From: an uncultured Flavobacteriaceae bacterium
GTDB taxonomy: Bacteria; Bacteroidota; Bacteroidia; Flavobacteriales; Flavobacteriaceae
DNA length: 64,000 nucleotides
Assembly: GCA_938029725.1 (NCBI GenBank)
Contig: CALHGE010000013.1
Location: forward strand, 1 to 64,000
Reading direction: 5' to 3'
A program made the translations under genes and the position numbers. Below, piece by piece: positions 8,663 to 17,720 of the stretch. Each line of letters begins with the position of its first letter. The first letter of the stretch is position 1. The notes beneath the pieces are model-generated. The model searched no databases. It saw only the letters and a list, made by a program, of their open reading frames with translations, and was not told the DNA's origin.

Positions 8663-9907
8663 ATGAACAAAAAGCGACTTCTAATTATAGGAATACCTGT
8701 TTTAACACTTATACTTGGCTACACTTTTTTAAAATCAGATACGGAGCAAGACACCGCGATCACCATAGAAGTGATAAAAGGAGAATTCATAAATGAAGTC
8801 ATCATATCTGGTGAGGCACAATCTACTAGCTTAAAAAATATCGACGGCCCTGCCAATCTTCGAAAATTCAGATTAAACAATATTAAAATACAAGATTTAA
8901 TTCCTGAAGGAACCCTAGTAAAAGCAGGAGACTATGTTGGAAGATTAGACCCATCTTCAGTCAATGAACAGATTATAGATGCCCGTCTAAATTTAGAAAG
9001 TGCAGAATCAAAATACTTACAAGAACAGCTTGACACGACCTTAACCCTAAAGCAAGAGCGAACAGCTATAAAAGATATTCAATTTAATATGCAAGAAGAT
9101 GAGCTAGAGCTAAAGCAATCTATTTACGAATCACCTACAACCATAAAACAGTTGGAAATAAAAATAGAGCGCGCTACTAGAGATTTAAAAGAAAAAAAAG
9201 AAGACTACAATATTAAAAAACGAAAGGCGGTTGCTAAAATGGTTGAAGTTGGTACTGAAGTTTCTAAAATTCGCACAAAACTAAACGATTTAATTGCGCT
9301 GCAGGCCTCTTTCAAAATTCATTCAGACGCAAGCGGAATGGTAACCTATGCCAAGAATTGGGATGGCAGCAAAAAGAAGGTGGGATCGGATATTAGCCCT
9401 TGGGATTTAACCATCGCTACATTACCCGATTTGACTCAAATGGAATCGAAAACGTACTCTAATGAGGTTGATATTCGAAAAATAAAGGAAGAACAGGAGG
9501 TATCTGTTGGTTTCGATGCCTTTCCTGATATTACTATAGACGGGGTGGTCACTACAGTTGCCAACGTAGGCGAAAATAAAAGAGGCTCAGATATAAAACT
9601 ATTTCAAGTATTGATAAAACTTAAAGATTCGAATGCGAACATACGACCCGGTATGACAACATCAAACCGTATTTTAATTCAAAAACAAGAAGATGTTCTT
9701 ATGGTGCCGTTAGAAGCTGTTTTCTCAAAAGATTCGATTAGTTATGTTTATACTGATTCGGGATTTTCAATTGAAAAAAAACAAGTTGAATTGGGTGAAT
9801 CAAATGAGGATGTTATTATAATAACAAAAGGATTACAAGAAAAAGATGTGGTCTATCTCAATAGACCAGAGGGACTTGAAGACAAAAGTATCGCACAAGT
9901 AAATTAA
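8663..9907 (+). CDS. Periplasmic adaptor (membrane fusion protein) of an ABC/RND-type efflux system, MacA/HlyD-like
   Basis: A 414-residue adaptor. One N-terminal membrane segment (about 5-22, LLIIGIPVLTLILGYTFL) anchors it in the inner membrane. A biotinyl-lipoyl-like half domain, a long coiled-coil hairpin (about 110-220, rich in E, K, L) and beta-barrel and membrane-proximal domains (to about 410) follow. It should link an inner-membrane transporter to a TolC channel. The permease gene starts 9 bases later and the TolC gene follows, so the three form an operon. No ATPase gene accompanies them. Confidence 0.9.
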   Translation: MNKKRLLIIGIPVLTLILGYTFLKSDTEQDTAITIEVIKGEFINEVIISGEAQSTSLKNIDGPANLRKFRLNNIKIQDLIPEGTLVKAGDYVGRLDPSSVNEQIIDARLNLESAESKYLQEQLDTTLTLKQERTAIKDIQFNMQEDELELKQSIYESPTTIKQLEIKIERATRDLKEKKEDYNIKKRKAVAKMVEVGTEVSKIRTKLNDLIALQASFKIHSDASGMVTYAKNWDGSKKKVGSDISPWDLTIATLPDLTQMESKTYSNEVDIRKIKEEQEVSVGFDAFPDITIDGVVTTVANVGENKRGSDIKLFQVLIKLKDSNANIRPGMTTSNRILIQKQEDVLMVPLEAVFSKDSISYVYTDSGFSIEKKQVELGESNEDVIIITKGLQEKDVVYLNRPEGLEDKSIAQVN

Positions 9908-9915
9908 TCTTTTCT

Positions 9916-11283
9916 ATGATTGACAAGATACTTTTAGAGACTATAAAATCAAACTTTACAGAAGCAGTTCGCGTAATTTCGGCAAACAAAGTACGTACCT
10001 TTTTAACTGCCTTGGGTATTATTTTTGGAGTTGCTGCCGTAATTACCATGTTAGCTATTGGTAAGGGCGCAGAGCGTGAAATTCTAGCGCAATTAGAGCT
10101 CGTAGGTGTAAACAATATTCTGATTACCCCCATACCAGATGAACCCAATGAAAATGATTCAGAACAAAATGAAGAATCTGGTGCAACAGAAATTGTCAGG
10201 TTTTCGAAGGGTCTCGATTTATTAGATGTTAAGAGCATTCAAAAAAATATTCCAACGGTAAAACAGATAAGTCCTGAAATAATCATGGAAACTTACATGA
10301 TTAAAAAGGGCAGGCAAAGCGCTGTTAAACTCATCGGAGTAAGCAATTCCTTTTTTGAAACATCAAACGTTCATATCGGACAAGGCAAAAATTTCACTAC
10401 GGCCCAAGCCATAAATGCACAGCCAGTGTGTATTATTGGTGAGAAAGTAGAAAAAAAATTATTTACCGGTGAGAGTGCTATAGGCAAACAAATAAAGGTG
10501 AAAGATGTATGGCTTAGAGTAATCGGAATAATAGAAGAAAAATTAATTTCAGCAACTGCACAAGAAAATCTAGGAATTCGAGACCTGAATCAAGATATTT
10601 ATATTCCCATAAAAACGTTTTTAGTGCGTTACAAAGATCGAAAGATAATTGTGGATCAGCCTAGACCTGAGGGAATGTTTATGATTGGCGGTGGTAATAA
10701 CGGACCTAAAAAAAGAACACCTCGCGGCAACTACCACCAAATTGATAGACTTACAGTTCAAGTGAATAATTCTAGTGAATTAAAAAGCACCGCCGAAGTA
10801 ATTAGTAAAATGCTTAAAAGAAAGCATAATGGAATGTTAGATTTCGAAATAACAATACCCATAAATTTATTGAAGCAGCAACAAAAAACAAAACAAATTT
10901 TCAACATTGTTTTGAGCATTATTGCAGGAATATCACTCTTAATAGGTGGTATCGGAATCATGAATATTATGCTTGCCTCTATTCTAGAACGCACTAAGGA
11001 AATTGGTATTTTAAAGGCTATTGGGGCTACCAAGCAAGATATTATTCTACAATTTTTATCAGAATCTATTTTGATCAGTTTAAGTGGCGGTGTTATAGGA
11101 TGTATTTTAGGCATTGTAGGTGCGTATATATTAGAATTAGCTACCGGTATTGAGACCATAGTTACTCTGGGTTCAATCGTACTGTCTTTTTTTGTCGCCA
11201 CACTTATTGGACTCATTTTTGGAGTTTTACCTGCGAAATCTGCAGCGAATAAAAACCCTATTGAGGCCATTAGGCATGAATAG
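9916..11283 (+). CDS. MacB-like ABC transporter permease (MacB_PCD/FtsX), no ATPase domain
   Basis: A 455-residue permease. The first membrane segment is near 24-48 (RTFLTALGIIFGVAAVITMLA). A large periplasmic MacB_PCD domain runs from about 50 to 325. Three more membrane segments lie near 330-355, 380-405 and 415-440, with the FtsX hallmark LLIGGIGIMNIMLAS and RTKEIGILKAIGA. There is no Walker A or ABC signature, so unlike MacB of E. coli the nucleotide-binding subunit is a separate protein that is not encoded nearby. The C-terminus (KSAANKNPIEAIRHE) is typical and complete. Confidence 0.9.
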   Translation: MIDKILLETIKSNFTEAVRVISANKVRTFLTALGIIFGVAAVITMLAIGKGAEREILAQLELVGVNNILITPIPDEPNENDSEQNEESGATEIVRFSKGLDLLDVKSIQKNIPTVKQISPEIIMETYMIKKGRQSAVKLIGVSNSFFETSNVHIGQGKNFTTAQAINAQPVCIIGEKVEKKLFTGESAIGKQIKVKDVWLRVIGIIEEKLISATAQENLGIRDLNQDIYIPIKTFLVRYKDRKIIVDQPRPEGMFMIGGGNNGPKKRTPRGNYHQIDRLTVQVNNSSELKSTAEVISKMLKRKHNGMLDFEITIPINLLKQQQKTKQIFNIVLSIIAGISLLIGGIGIMNIMLASILERTKEIGILKAIGATKQDIILQFLSESILISLSGGVIGCILGIVGAYILELATGIETIVTLGSIVLSFFVATLIGLIFGVLPAKSAANKNPIEAIRHE

Positions 11284-11344
11284 TTATCTCTAATCTTATT
11301 ATTTCAAAAGACTAGACAATTTCATCTTAATCAAAACAAATCAA

Positions 11345-12805
11345 ATGAGAAGAGTTCTGTTTCTACTAATTCTAATTGCACATACAATTACCCAAGGTCA
11401 ATCACAAAAAATAAAGCTTGCCGAAGCTATTAAAATAGCTCAGAAAAAATCACCGCAATACGTAAGAGCTCTAAATACTTATCAGGCAAGCTATTGGAGG
11501 TATCGAAATTTTAAAGCAGATTTTTTACCTCAATTAAGCTTGAATGCTACATTACCACAATACTCAAATGCGATCAGTAGACTTACTAATGATGAAGGAC
11601 AGGATATCTTTGTAAGACAAAATCAATCTATTATTGATGCTAATTTAAGAATACAGCAAAAAGTGCCTTTTACAGGTGGGCAATTCTTTGTTAATAGTCG
11701 CTTGGAGCGTGTTGACCGTTTTGGTGACGATAAAGCTACTAATTACTCATTTATACCCTTCTCCATCAACTATTTTCAAAATTCCCTCTTTTACAACCCG
11801 TACAAATGGAATCGAAAAATAGAACCGCTTCGATACGAGGAATCAAAGCGCAACATCATTGAGAACATGGAAAATATATCCTTGACCACCTGCCTTCGTT
11901 ATTTTGGCCTTTTAAAGGCGCAGGTAAGCCTAGACATCGCTAATAAAAATTTATCAAACCAAGATACACTGTTACAAATTACGAAAGGAAGGTTTAAAAT
12001 AGGGAAGGTTGCAGAGAATGAGTTACTGCAAATAGAATTGAGTCATTTAATTTCGAAAAATAATGTTACTACAAATACTATTCTATTGAAACGAACCTCT
12101 CAAGATTTAGCACGTTTCTTAGAGTTAAAAACAGAGTCAATCGAACTCGAAGTACCAGAAAAACTTGAAGATTTTGTTGTTGACGTAAAGAAAGCCATAG
12201 CGGAAGCTGAATCTAATAGAAAATCGGTTATCGAATTTAGAAGAAGGCGATTAGAAGCAGAACAAAACTTAGCGCAGGTAAAAGGAAGTAATCGCCTTGA
12301 AATAGATGTGCGAGCAAATTTCGGTTTGAATAGACGTGCCGAGGAGTATGATGCTCTTTTTCAAGATTATGACCAGCAACAAAATGTTTCTCTATCTGTC
12401 GGAATTCCAATTTTTGATTGGGGCGTGTCAAAATCTAGACGCAAAATGGCAGAAGCAGACTTAAGTTTGGTAGAAAATGATATTGACCAGGAAAAGCAGG
12501 CATTCGAGCAAGAAATATATCTGCACACGCTAAACTGGTCAAGTCAGAGAGATTTTTTGGCGACGGCTGAGAAAGCCCAAGAAATTGCACTCAAGCGATA
12601 TGAAATCACCAAAAAGAGATATATGTTGGGTAAAATAACGATAACTGATTTAAACATAGCCCAACAAGAAAAGGACAAGGCTATTGTTAACTATCTCAAT
12701 TCTTTAGAAAAATTTTGGGTTGATTACTATACCTTAAGAAGACTAACGCTTTATGATTTTACCACCGGCGAAAAAATAGAAATTGAAGATATTATTTTTG
12801 ATTAG
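11345..12805 (+). CDS. TolC family outer membrane efflux protein
   Basis: A 486-residue outer-membrane channel protein with a signal peptide (MRRVLFLLILIAHTITQGQS) and two OEP repeats rich in long coiled helices; the second repeat begins near 235. The DLNIAQQEKDKA segment near the C-terminus is typical of the family. It is the third gene after the adaptor and the permease and completes a tripartite export pathway except for the ATPase. The 61-base gap to the permease has no terminator. Confidence 0.9.
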   Translation: MRRVLFLLILIAHTITQGQSQKIKLAEAIKIAQKKSPQYVRALNTYQASYWRYRNFKADFLPQLSLNATLPQYSNAISRLTNDEGQDIFVRQNQSIIDANLRIQQKVPFTGGQFFVNSRLERVDRFGDDKATNYSFIPFSINYFQNSLFYNPYKWNRKIEPLRYEESKRNIIENMENISLTTCLRYFGLLKAQVSLDIANKNLSNQDTLLQITKGRFKIGKVAENELLQIELSHLISKNNVTTNTILLKRTSQDLARFLELKTESIELEVPEKLEDFVVDVKKAIAEAESNRKSVIEFRRRRLEAEQNLAQVKGSNRLEIDVRANFGLNRRAEEYDALFQDYDQQQNVSLSVGIPIFDWGVSKSRRKMAEADLSLVENDIDQEKQAFEQEIYLHTLNWSSQRDFLATAEKAQEIALKRYEITKKRYMLGKITITDLNIAQQEKDKAIVNYLNSLEKFWVDYYTLRRLTLYDFTTGEKIEIEDIIFD

Positions 12806-12949
12806 AGCGCTAGCTTATCAAATGTAAAATACAGTTTATTTTTATGATCTTTTGAGCATATCTTGTACATTAAGATACGTTCTTCTCTTTTTGAACGTTA
12901 TTTACTTGTAATCCATATCCTACTAGTATGGATAAAATATTACTTACAA

Positions 12950-14191
12950 ATGATACTTCCAAAACATCATGAGAATGAGGCACAACGGTTGGCTTCGCTA
13001 GACTCGTACTCCATATTGGACACACTTCCAGAAAAGGAATACGATAATCTCACAAAAATAGCTGCAGAAATATGTGGCACACCTATATCATTGATTAGTC
13101 TGCTAGATAGTGATCGACAATGGTTCAAATCTCATCATGGACTAGAAGTTTCGGAGACACCAAAGGACCATGCCTTTTGTGCCCACGCGATTAACGAGAA
13201 AGATGATATTTTTATCGTTCAAGACTCAAGAGCAGATGTACGTTTTCATGACAATCCTTTGGTAATAGGAGAACCTAAGGTGATATTTTATGCCGGTATT
13301 CCACTTCAAGGTGACGAAGGTTTACCCCTTGGCACACTATGCGTTATAGATCATAAACCTAGGCTTTTAAGTCAAAGTCAGGTTGAATCACTCAAAGCAC
13401 TCTCTGAACAGGTAGCTATGCTTCTACAACTGCGAAAAGCCAATGCTCAGCTAACTAAATTAAACCAAGAATTGAATGAGAAAAATGGAGAATTAGAGCA
13501 GTTTGCTTACGTGGCTGCCCACGATCTCAAATCTCCATTAAACAACATTTCAAGCACTGCAGGGCTATTATCAGATTGTTATGGATCAAACCTAGATGAT
13601 GACGGCAAAACTATGTTGTCTTTTATTGATAGTGCAGCAGAAAAACTGAGAGGTCTTATTGATGGTCTTTTGGAGTATAGCAAAAGTGAGAGCGTATTAA
13701 AAGAGAGAAAAACAGAAATTAATCTAGCCATTTTATGCACTGAAATTGAGGGGCTATTTTCTTTTGATTCTTCACTATCCATTACCTTAAAGTCAGCACT
13801 TAAAAACATATGTATTAATAGGGCTGCCCTTGATCAAATACTAATCAACCTTGTCGGAAATGCTATTAAATATAGCGACAAGAACGATGTGAAAATTGAA
13901 CTTGGAATCACCGAAGATAATACCCATTACCAATTTCACATAAAGGATAACGGCCCTGGTATTGACCTATCGCAACAATCCAAAATATTCCAAATATTCA
14001 AAACATTAGGCACTTTAGATAAATTTGGTAAAGTCGGAAACGGAATTGGGTTAGCCACTGTAAAAAAAATAGTAGAAAAAATGGGAGGCAGTATTCGAGT
14101 AGAATCAAATCAAAATCAGGGATGTAAATTCATTTTTAATGTTGAAAAAAATGTGGAGCATCACACAAACGAAATGGCTGTGGAGTATTAA
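12950..14191 (+). CDS. GAF-domain sensor histidine kinase
   Basis: A hybrid-free sensor kinase of 413 residues if started at 12950 (MILPKHHENEAQRLASL). A start at 12863 would add 29 hydrophobic residues that do not match the usual N-terminus, so I prefer 12950. A GAF domain (about 25-160; LDTLPEKEYDNLTKIAA...) is followed by a coiled linker, a HisKA domain with phospho-acceptor H191 (AAHDLKSPLNN) and an HATPase domain (N box LINLVGNAIKYS, G1 DNGPGI, G2 GNGIGLATVKKI). It has no membrane segment, so it should sense a cytoplasmic cue. No response regulator lies next to it. Confidence 0.9.
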   Translation: MILPKHHENEAQRLASLDSYSILDTLPEKEYDNLTKIAAEICGTPISLISLLDSDRQWFKSHHGLEVSETPKDHAFCAHAINEKDDIFIVQDSRADVRFHDNPLVIGEPKVIFYAGIPLQGDEGLPLGTLCVIDHKPRLLSQSQVESLKALSEQVAMLLQLRKANAQLTKLNQELNEKNGELEQFAYVAAHDLKSPLNNISSTAGLLSDCYGSNLDDDGKTMLSFIDSAAEKLRGLIDGLLEYSKSESVLKERKTEINLAILCTEIEGLFSFDSSLSITLKSALKNICINRAALDQILINLVGNAIKYSDKNDVKIELGITEDNTHYQFHIKDNGPGIDLSQQSKIFQIFKTLGTLDKFGKVGNGIGLATVKKIVEKMGGSIRVESNQNQGCKFIFNVEKNVEHHTNEMAVEY

Positions 14192-14466
14192 TCTCACTTC
14201 AATATTAGCCAGATTATTTAACTAAAGTAACTGCCCCATATGCACCTTGGCTTAGGTATATCGAATGGCTCAACATCTACAATCAACAGCAGGCTTACTA
14301 GCGAAAAACTATATGTAGATCAAAGAAAAAAAAGAACTATTTAAAGTTTGGCATTTACAATCAACTAAGCCCAGTTTTTTTTATGAGTTCAACGAAGCTC
14401 TTACTATGAAAACCTCCGACTAAAAACAAATGCTTCGGCTAGTTTTAATTCCAGTTGAATAGAATT
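14192..14466. other. Intergenic stretch without recognisable genes
   Basis: The 275 bases between the histidine kinase and the end of the dps remnant are AT-rich and contain stops in all frames I followed. I saw no promoter, RNA or repeat that I could defend. It may hold the decayed downstream flank of dps. Confidence 0.5.
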
Positions 14467-14945
14467 TTAGCTCTCCTCCGCCAACCAAGCCTTCATTAGC
14501 CAAACTGTTTTTCTTGTTCAGCTATAAAATCACTCATCAGACTATTGGTTTCTTCATCATTAGCTTCTGCTGAGGCCTTCAAAATTTTTATTTCGATAGC
14601 CCATACTTCTCATAAGAAATATACTATAACACGTATCGCCTTCTAATCACGGGTTACATTTTTTCCGACAGGCTCTGTAGAATGCGTACTATAGTCCGCA
14701 TAAGTATGCTCTGTTACGCCTACTAAGGTTAGAATTCGTTCTGCTACCAAAATTACCTTCATGTTGGTATCTGTGTATAATTCCTCGAATTTCACATGTA
14801 AATCGAAGAATCGTTTTCCTTTAATATTCCAATCTATGTTTCTTAAAATCAGCTAATAAGTTTAAAAAAATACTAATCTACTGTTGAGCTTATTACTTAA
14901 ATTTCCTGACTTCTGCGCACTTAATTCTATGCTATTTAGTTTCAT
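14467..14945 (-). pseudogene. dps: Decayed dps (ferritin-like DNA-protection protein) gene
   Basis: Read leftward from an ATG at 14945, the frame can be followed over about 160 codons of a Dps protein: MKLNSIELSAQKSGNLSNKL, then LRNIDWNIKGKRFFDLHVKF, VAERILTL, LKASAEANDEETNSLMSDFI, and an ending WLMKAWLAEES. Four in-frame stops interrupt it: TAA at 14862-14864, TAG at 14853-14855, TAG near 14643, TGA near 14609. A one-base deletion near 14499 shifts the last 11 codons. Spacing between blocks is conserved, so decay came from point changes. The ferroxidase HWN has become DWN. It sits divergently beside oxyR, the usual place and regulator for dps. Confidence 0.88.
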
Positions 14946-15040
14946 GATTTTCTATTTGCTATAAATTTAAAACATATTAATATTGATTTTAATAGATTTT
15001 ATTGATAGTTTTTATACCTTTATAGCTTAAATTATCAGCA

Positions 15041-15982
15041 ATGACAATTACCCAATTACAGTACGTTTTAGCTGTTGCGGAGTATCGAAATTTTACCCTT
15101 GCAGCACAAAAAAGCTTTGTAACTCAACCTACCTTGAGTATGCAGGTACAGAAGTTAGAAGATGAATTAGATATACTCATTTTTGATCGCAGCAAGAAAC
15201 CTATTGGAATAACGGAAGTAGGTGAAAAAATAGTAGCTCAAGCGAAAAACATTGTAAATGAAGCTTCTAGAATTACGGATATCGTTGATCAAGAAAAAGG
15301 GTTTATTGGTGGAGATTTTACTTTAGGAATCATTCCGACAGTAATGCCCACATTACTTCCTATGTTCTTAAAAACATTTATCAGAAAATACCCTAAAGTC
15401 AATCTAATTATAAAGGAACAAAGTACTGAAAGCTTGATTAGAAATATTCAAGACGGACATGTTGACGCTGCTATTGCCGCTACTCCCCTTGAAATTGAAT
15501 TTATAAAAGAACGCCCTTTATATTATGAGCCTTTTGTTGGTTACGTTCCAAAAAGCCATAGGCTGAGCGCTTATGAGAGTTTAAAGCCTGAAGACTTAGA
15601 TGTTTCTGATGTGCTTCTTTTACAAGATGGCCATTGTTTTAGAGATGGTGTTATCAATCTTTGTAAAGCCTCAAAAGACTTATCGAACGAACATTTTCAA
15701 TTACAAAGTGGAAGTTTTGAAACTTTAGTCAATTTGGCAGATGAAGATATGGGCATGACGCTTCTGCCCTATTTAAATACCTTAGAGCTAGATGACGTCA
15801 AGAAAAAGAATTTGAAATACTTTAACAATCCACCGCCAGCGCGTGAGGTGAGTTTAATTTATCATAAGAGTGAACTTAAAATACAAATAACTGAGGCATT
15901 ACGTGATGTAATTTCAGGAATCGTTAGAGGAGCAATCGCTTTTCAAGATGTGAAGATTATTAGCCCAATCAATAAAAAATAA
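15041..15982 (+). CDS. oxyR: OxyR, LysR-type hydrogen peroxide sensor and regulator
   Basis: A 313-residue LysR-type regulator with an N-terminal winged helix (MTITQLQYVLAVAEYRNFTL...) and a substrate-like sensor domain. The two redox cysteines are C199 (in DGHCFRD) and C208 (in NLCKAS), the same positions as the peroxide-sensing pair of E. coli OxyR, so it should form the activating disulfide on peroxide exposure. The gene is divergent from the dps remnant, with 95 AT-rich bases between them where an OxyR site would be expected. It is complete although its neighbour target is dead. A bidirectional terminator follows. Confidence 0.93.
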   Translation: MTITQLQYVLAVAEYRNFTLAAQKSFVTQPTLSMQVQKLEDELDILIFDRSKKPIGITEVGEKIVAQAKNIVNEASRITDIVDQEKGFIGGDFTLGIIPTVMPTLLPMFLKTFIRKYPKVNLIIKEQSTESLIRNIQDGHVDAAIAATPLEIEFIKERPLYYEPFVGYVPKSHRLSAYESLKPEDLDVSDVLLLQDGHCFRDGVINLCKASKDLSNEHFQLQSGSFETLVNLADEDMGMTLLPYLNTLELDDVKKKNLKYFNNPPPAREVSLIYHKSELKIQITEALRDVISGIVRGAIAFQDVKIISPINKK

Positions 15983-16010
15983 AACCCCAGCTTTTTGGCT
16001 GGGGTTTTAT
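15981..16010. terminator. Bidirectional intrinsic terminator between oxyR and the 65-residue gene
   Basis: Stem ccccagc (15985-15991) pairs with gctgggg (15998-16004), flanked by aaaa on the left and tttta on the right. It can stop transcription from both sides of this convergent pair; the small gene ends at 16011. Confidence 0.92.
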
Positions 16011-16208
16011 TTATGCTTTCAAATAAATTAGACTTACATGTAATTCTGGTTTATCGTTAATAAACTGCTGTAACCAGAGTTTGAGTTCTTCAATTTCTTC
16101 AGGTAGTAAACTTGAAACTGCTTTTTTTACTTCTTTGCAAAATAGCTTCGCGTCGAAGCTTACTTTTTTGAGTACTGTTTTAGTATACTCAAGCATTGCT
16201 CTAGCCAT
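16011..16208 (-). CDS. Small conserved hypothetical protein (65 aa)
   Basis: A 65-residue, probably helical and cytoplasmic protein (MARAMLEYTKTVLKKVSFDA...LLPEEIEELKLWLQQF). I recognise the opening MARAMLEYTKTVL as common in flavobacterial genomes but no function is known to me. It has its own terminator shared with oxyR and a 164-base upstream gap shared with the divergent PBP4 gene. No membrane segment or metal motif is visible. Confidence 0.75.
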   Translation of the reverse strand: MARAMLEYTKTVLKKVSFDAKLFCKEVKKAVSSLLPEEIEELKLWLQQFINDKPELHVSLIYLKA

Positions 16209-16372
16209 ATTTCAAAATGTTTAATTAATTAGTAGTTATTCGGGCTTTTTACTTCTCTAAAGTTAAACAAAAAAGCATATAAGTTATTGCTAGGGTTTTG
16301 TTAAAAATTAGATAAATTCATGTTAAGTCAATTTGTTCTCAATAGATTAGATATTTTCCTATTTTTAAACAA

Positions 16373-17638
16373 ATGAAAAAAACATCCATATACTTTGTAT
16401 TTTTCACCTTTATTATAGGGTGTTCAGGCACAAAACGCAGTGTTCAAAAAAGCACCCAAAAGATTTTAGCTTCCAAATTTTACAGTAATCAATTCACAGG
16501 TTTTTTGGTGGTAAATCCAGAAAATAAGGATACACTGCTGAATGTTAACAGTGAAAAGTATTTTACCCCCGCGAGCAATACAAAAATATTTACCCTATTT
16601 TCAGTTTTAGAGCTATTACCTGATCGTATTCCTGCTTTAAAATATATTGAGCAAAACGATACCCTATATTTTGAAGGAACAGGTGACCCAAGCCTCTTAC
16701 ACTCTTATTTCCAAAACAATAAAACCATTGATTTCTTATCGAATTATAAAAACCTTGCCTTACATCTAAACAATTTTGGGGAAGAAAAATATGGCCCCGG
16801 TTGGGCTTGGGAAGACTATCAATACTATTTTCAACCTGAAAAAGGACCGCTACCCATGTACGGTAATGTGACTACACTTTATAACACCCCAAGTTTGCAG
16901 GTCACTCCTGCTTATTTTAAGGATTCAATAGTGAGCATCGATTTTAAACGAAATAGAGCGCTAGAACAAAATCGCTTCTACTTCTCAGCTACGCGCAAGG
17001 ACACCGTTGAAACTCCATTTCGAACAGACGCCATACTTACCCAAATTTTACTAGAAAATGTTTTACAACGAAAAGTGAGATTTTCTACACAAATGCCCAC
17101 AGGAGAAAAAAAGCTTGTCTACAGCGTTTCTTCAGATTCGGTTTACAAAAGAATGATGCATGAAAGTGATAATTTTTTAGCAGAACAGCTACTCTTGGTA
17201 GCGGCTTCGACACTTTCGGATACCCTAAGTAGCACTGCCGTTCGCGACTATATCTTGTCTAATGCACTAGCAGATTTAGAACAAACTCCAAGATGGGTAG
17301 ATGGTTCGGGGCTTTCAAGGTATAATTTATTTACACCAGAATCTATAGTACATGTTTTAAGTAAGCTATATCGCACTATTTCAAGAGAACGTTTGTTTGA
17401 TTTTTTTCCTAAAGGTGGCAAAGGCACTTTGAAAGACTGGTACGCTGGTGACCCTGAGCCATATTTATTTGCAAAAACTGGAAGCGTAGGTAATACGCAT
17501 AATATAAGTGGATATCTTATCACAAAGTCTGGTAAAACATTGATTTTTAGTTTTATGAACAATCACTTTAAACACCCATCATCAGAAGTAAAAAAGCAGA
17601 TGGAACAAATTTTTGAAGAAATTCGAGATACGTATTGA
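16373..17638 (+). CDS. D-alanyl-D-alanine carboxypeptidase/endopeptidase, PBP4 family (peptidase S13), lipoprotein
   Basis: A 421-residue peptidoglycan hydrolase of the S13 (DacB) family that cuts D-Ala-D-Ala ends or cross-links. All three penicillin-binding motifs are present: SNTK (S68 nucleophile, K71), SDN (S265-N267) and KTG (K368-G370). The N-terminus MKKTSIYFVFFTFIIGCSG has a lipobox ending at C17, so it is predicted to be a membrane-anchored periplasmic lipoprotein, whereas many relatives have a plain signal peptide. It appears to be monocistronic. Confidence 0.92.
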   Translation: MKKTSIYFVFFTFIIGCSGTKRSVQKSTQKILASKFYSNQFTGFLVVNPENKDTLLNVNSEKYFTPASNTKIFTLFSVLELLPDRIPALKYIEQNDTLYFEGTGDPSLLHSYFQNNKTIDFLSNYKNLALHLNNFGEEKYGPGWAWEDYQYYFQPEKGPLPMYGNVTTLYNTPSLQVTPAYFKDSIVSIDFKRNRALEQNRFYFSATRKDTVETPFRTDAILTQILLENVLQRKVRFSTQMPTGEKKLVYSVSSDSVYKRMMHESDNFLAEQLLLVAASTLSDTLSSTAVRDYILSNALADLEQTPRWVDGSGLSRYNLFTPESIVHVLSKLYRTISRERLFDFFPKGGKGTLKDWYAGDPEPYLFAKTGSVGNTHNISGYLITKSGKTLIFSFMNNHFKHPSSEVKKQMEQIFEEIRDTY

Positions 17639-17720
17639 ATCGTTAGCTTAGCCAAAATCAAGGACTAAAACCATTTCGATTCAGCCTAGCTTAAGGGAGA
17701 TCGAAACGCACCATATGATC

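Noticed and set aside
10758-11270. A 170-residue ORF on the minus strand inside the permease gene.
   Set aside because: It is entirely antisense to a well-supported gene and reads as low-complexity hydrophobic sequence from the complementary strand of membrane helices.
9916-11283. Considered whether the permease is a MacB that lost its ATPase domain by frameshift.
   Set aside because: The gene starts with a proper N-terminal leader and membrane helix like stand-alone MacB_PCD permeases, and there is no room for ATPase remnants in the 8-base gap before it.
14400-14450. An apparent inverted repeat around ccgactaaaaa ... tcggctagt downstream of the dps remnant.
   Set aside because: The arms are more nearly direct than inverted and do not pair well; I could not defend it as the dps terminator.
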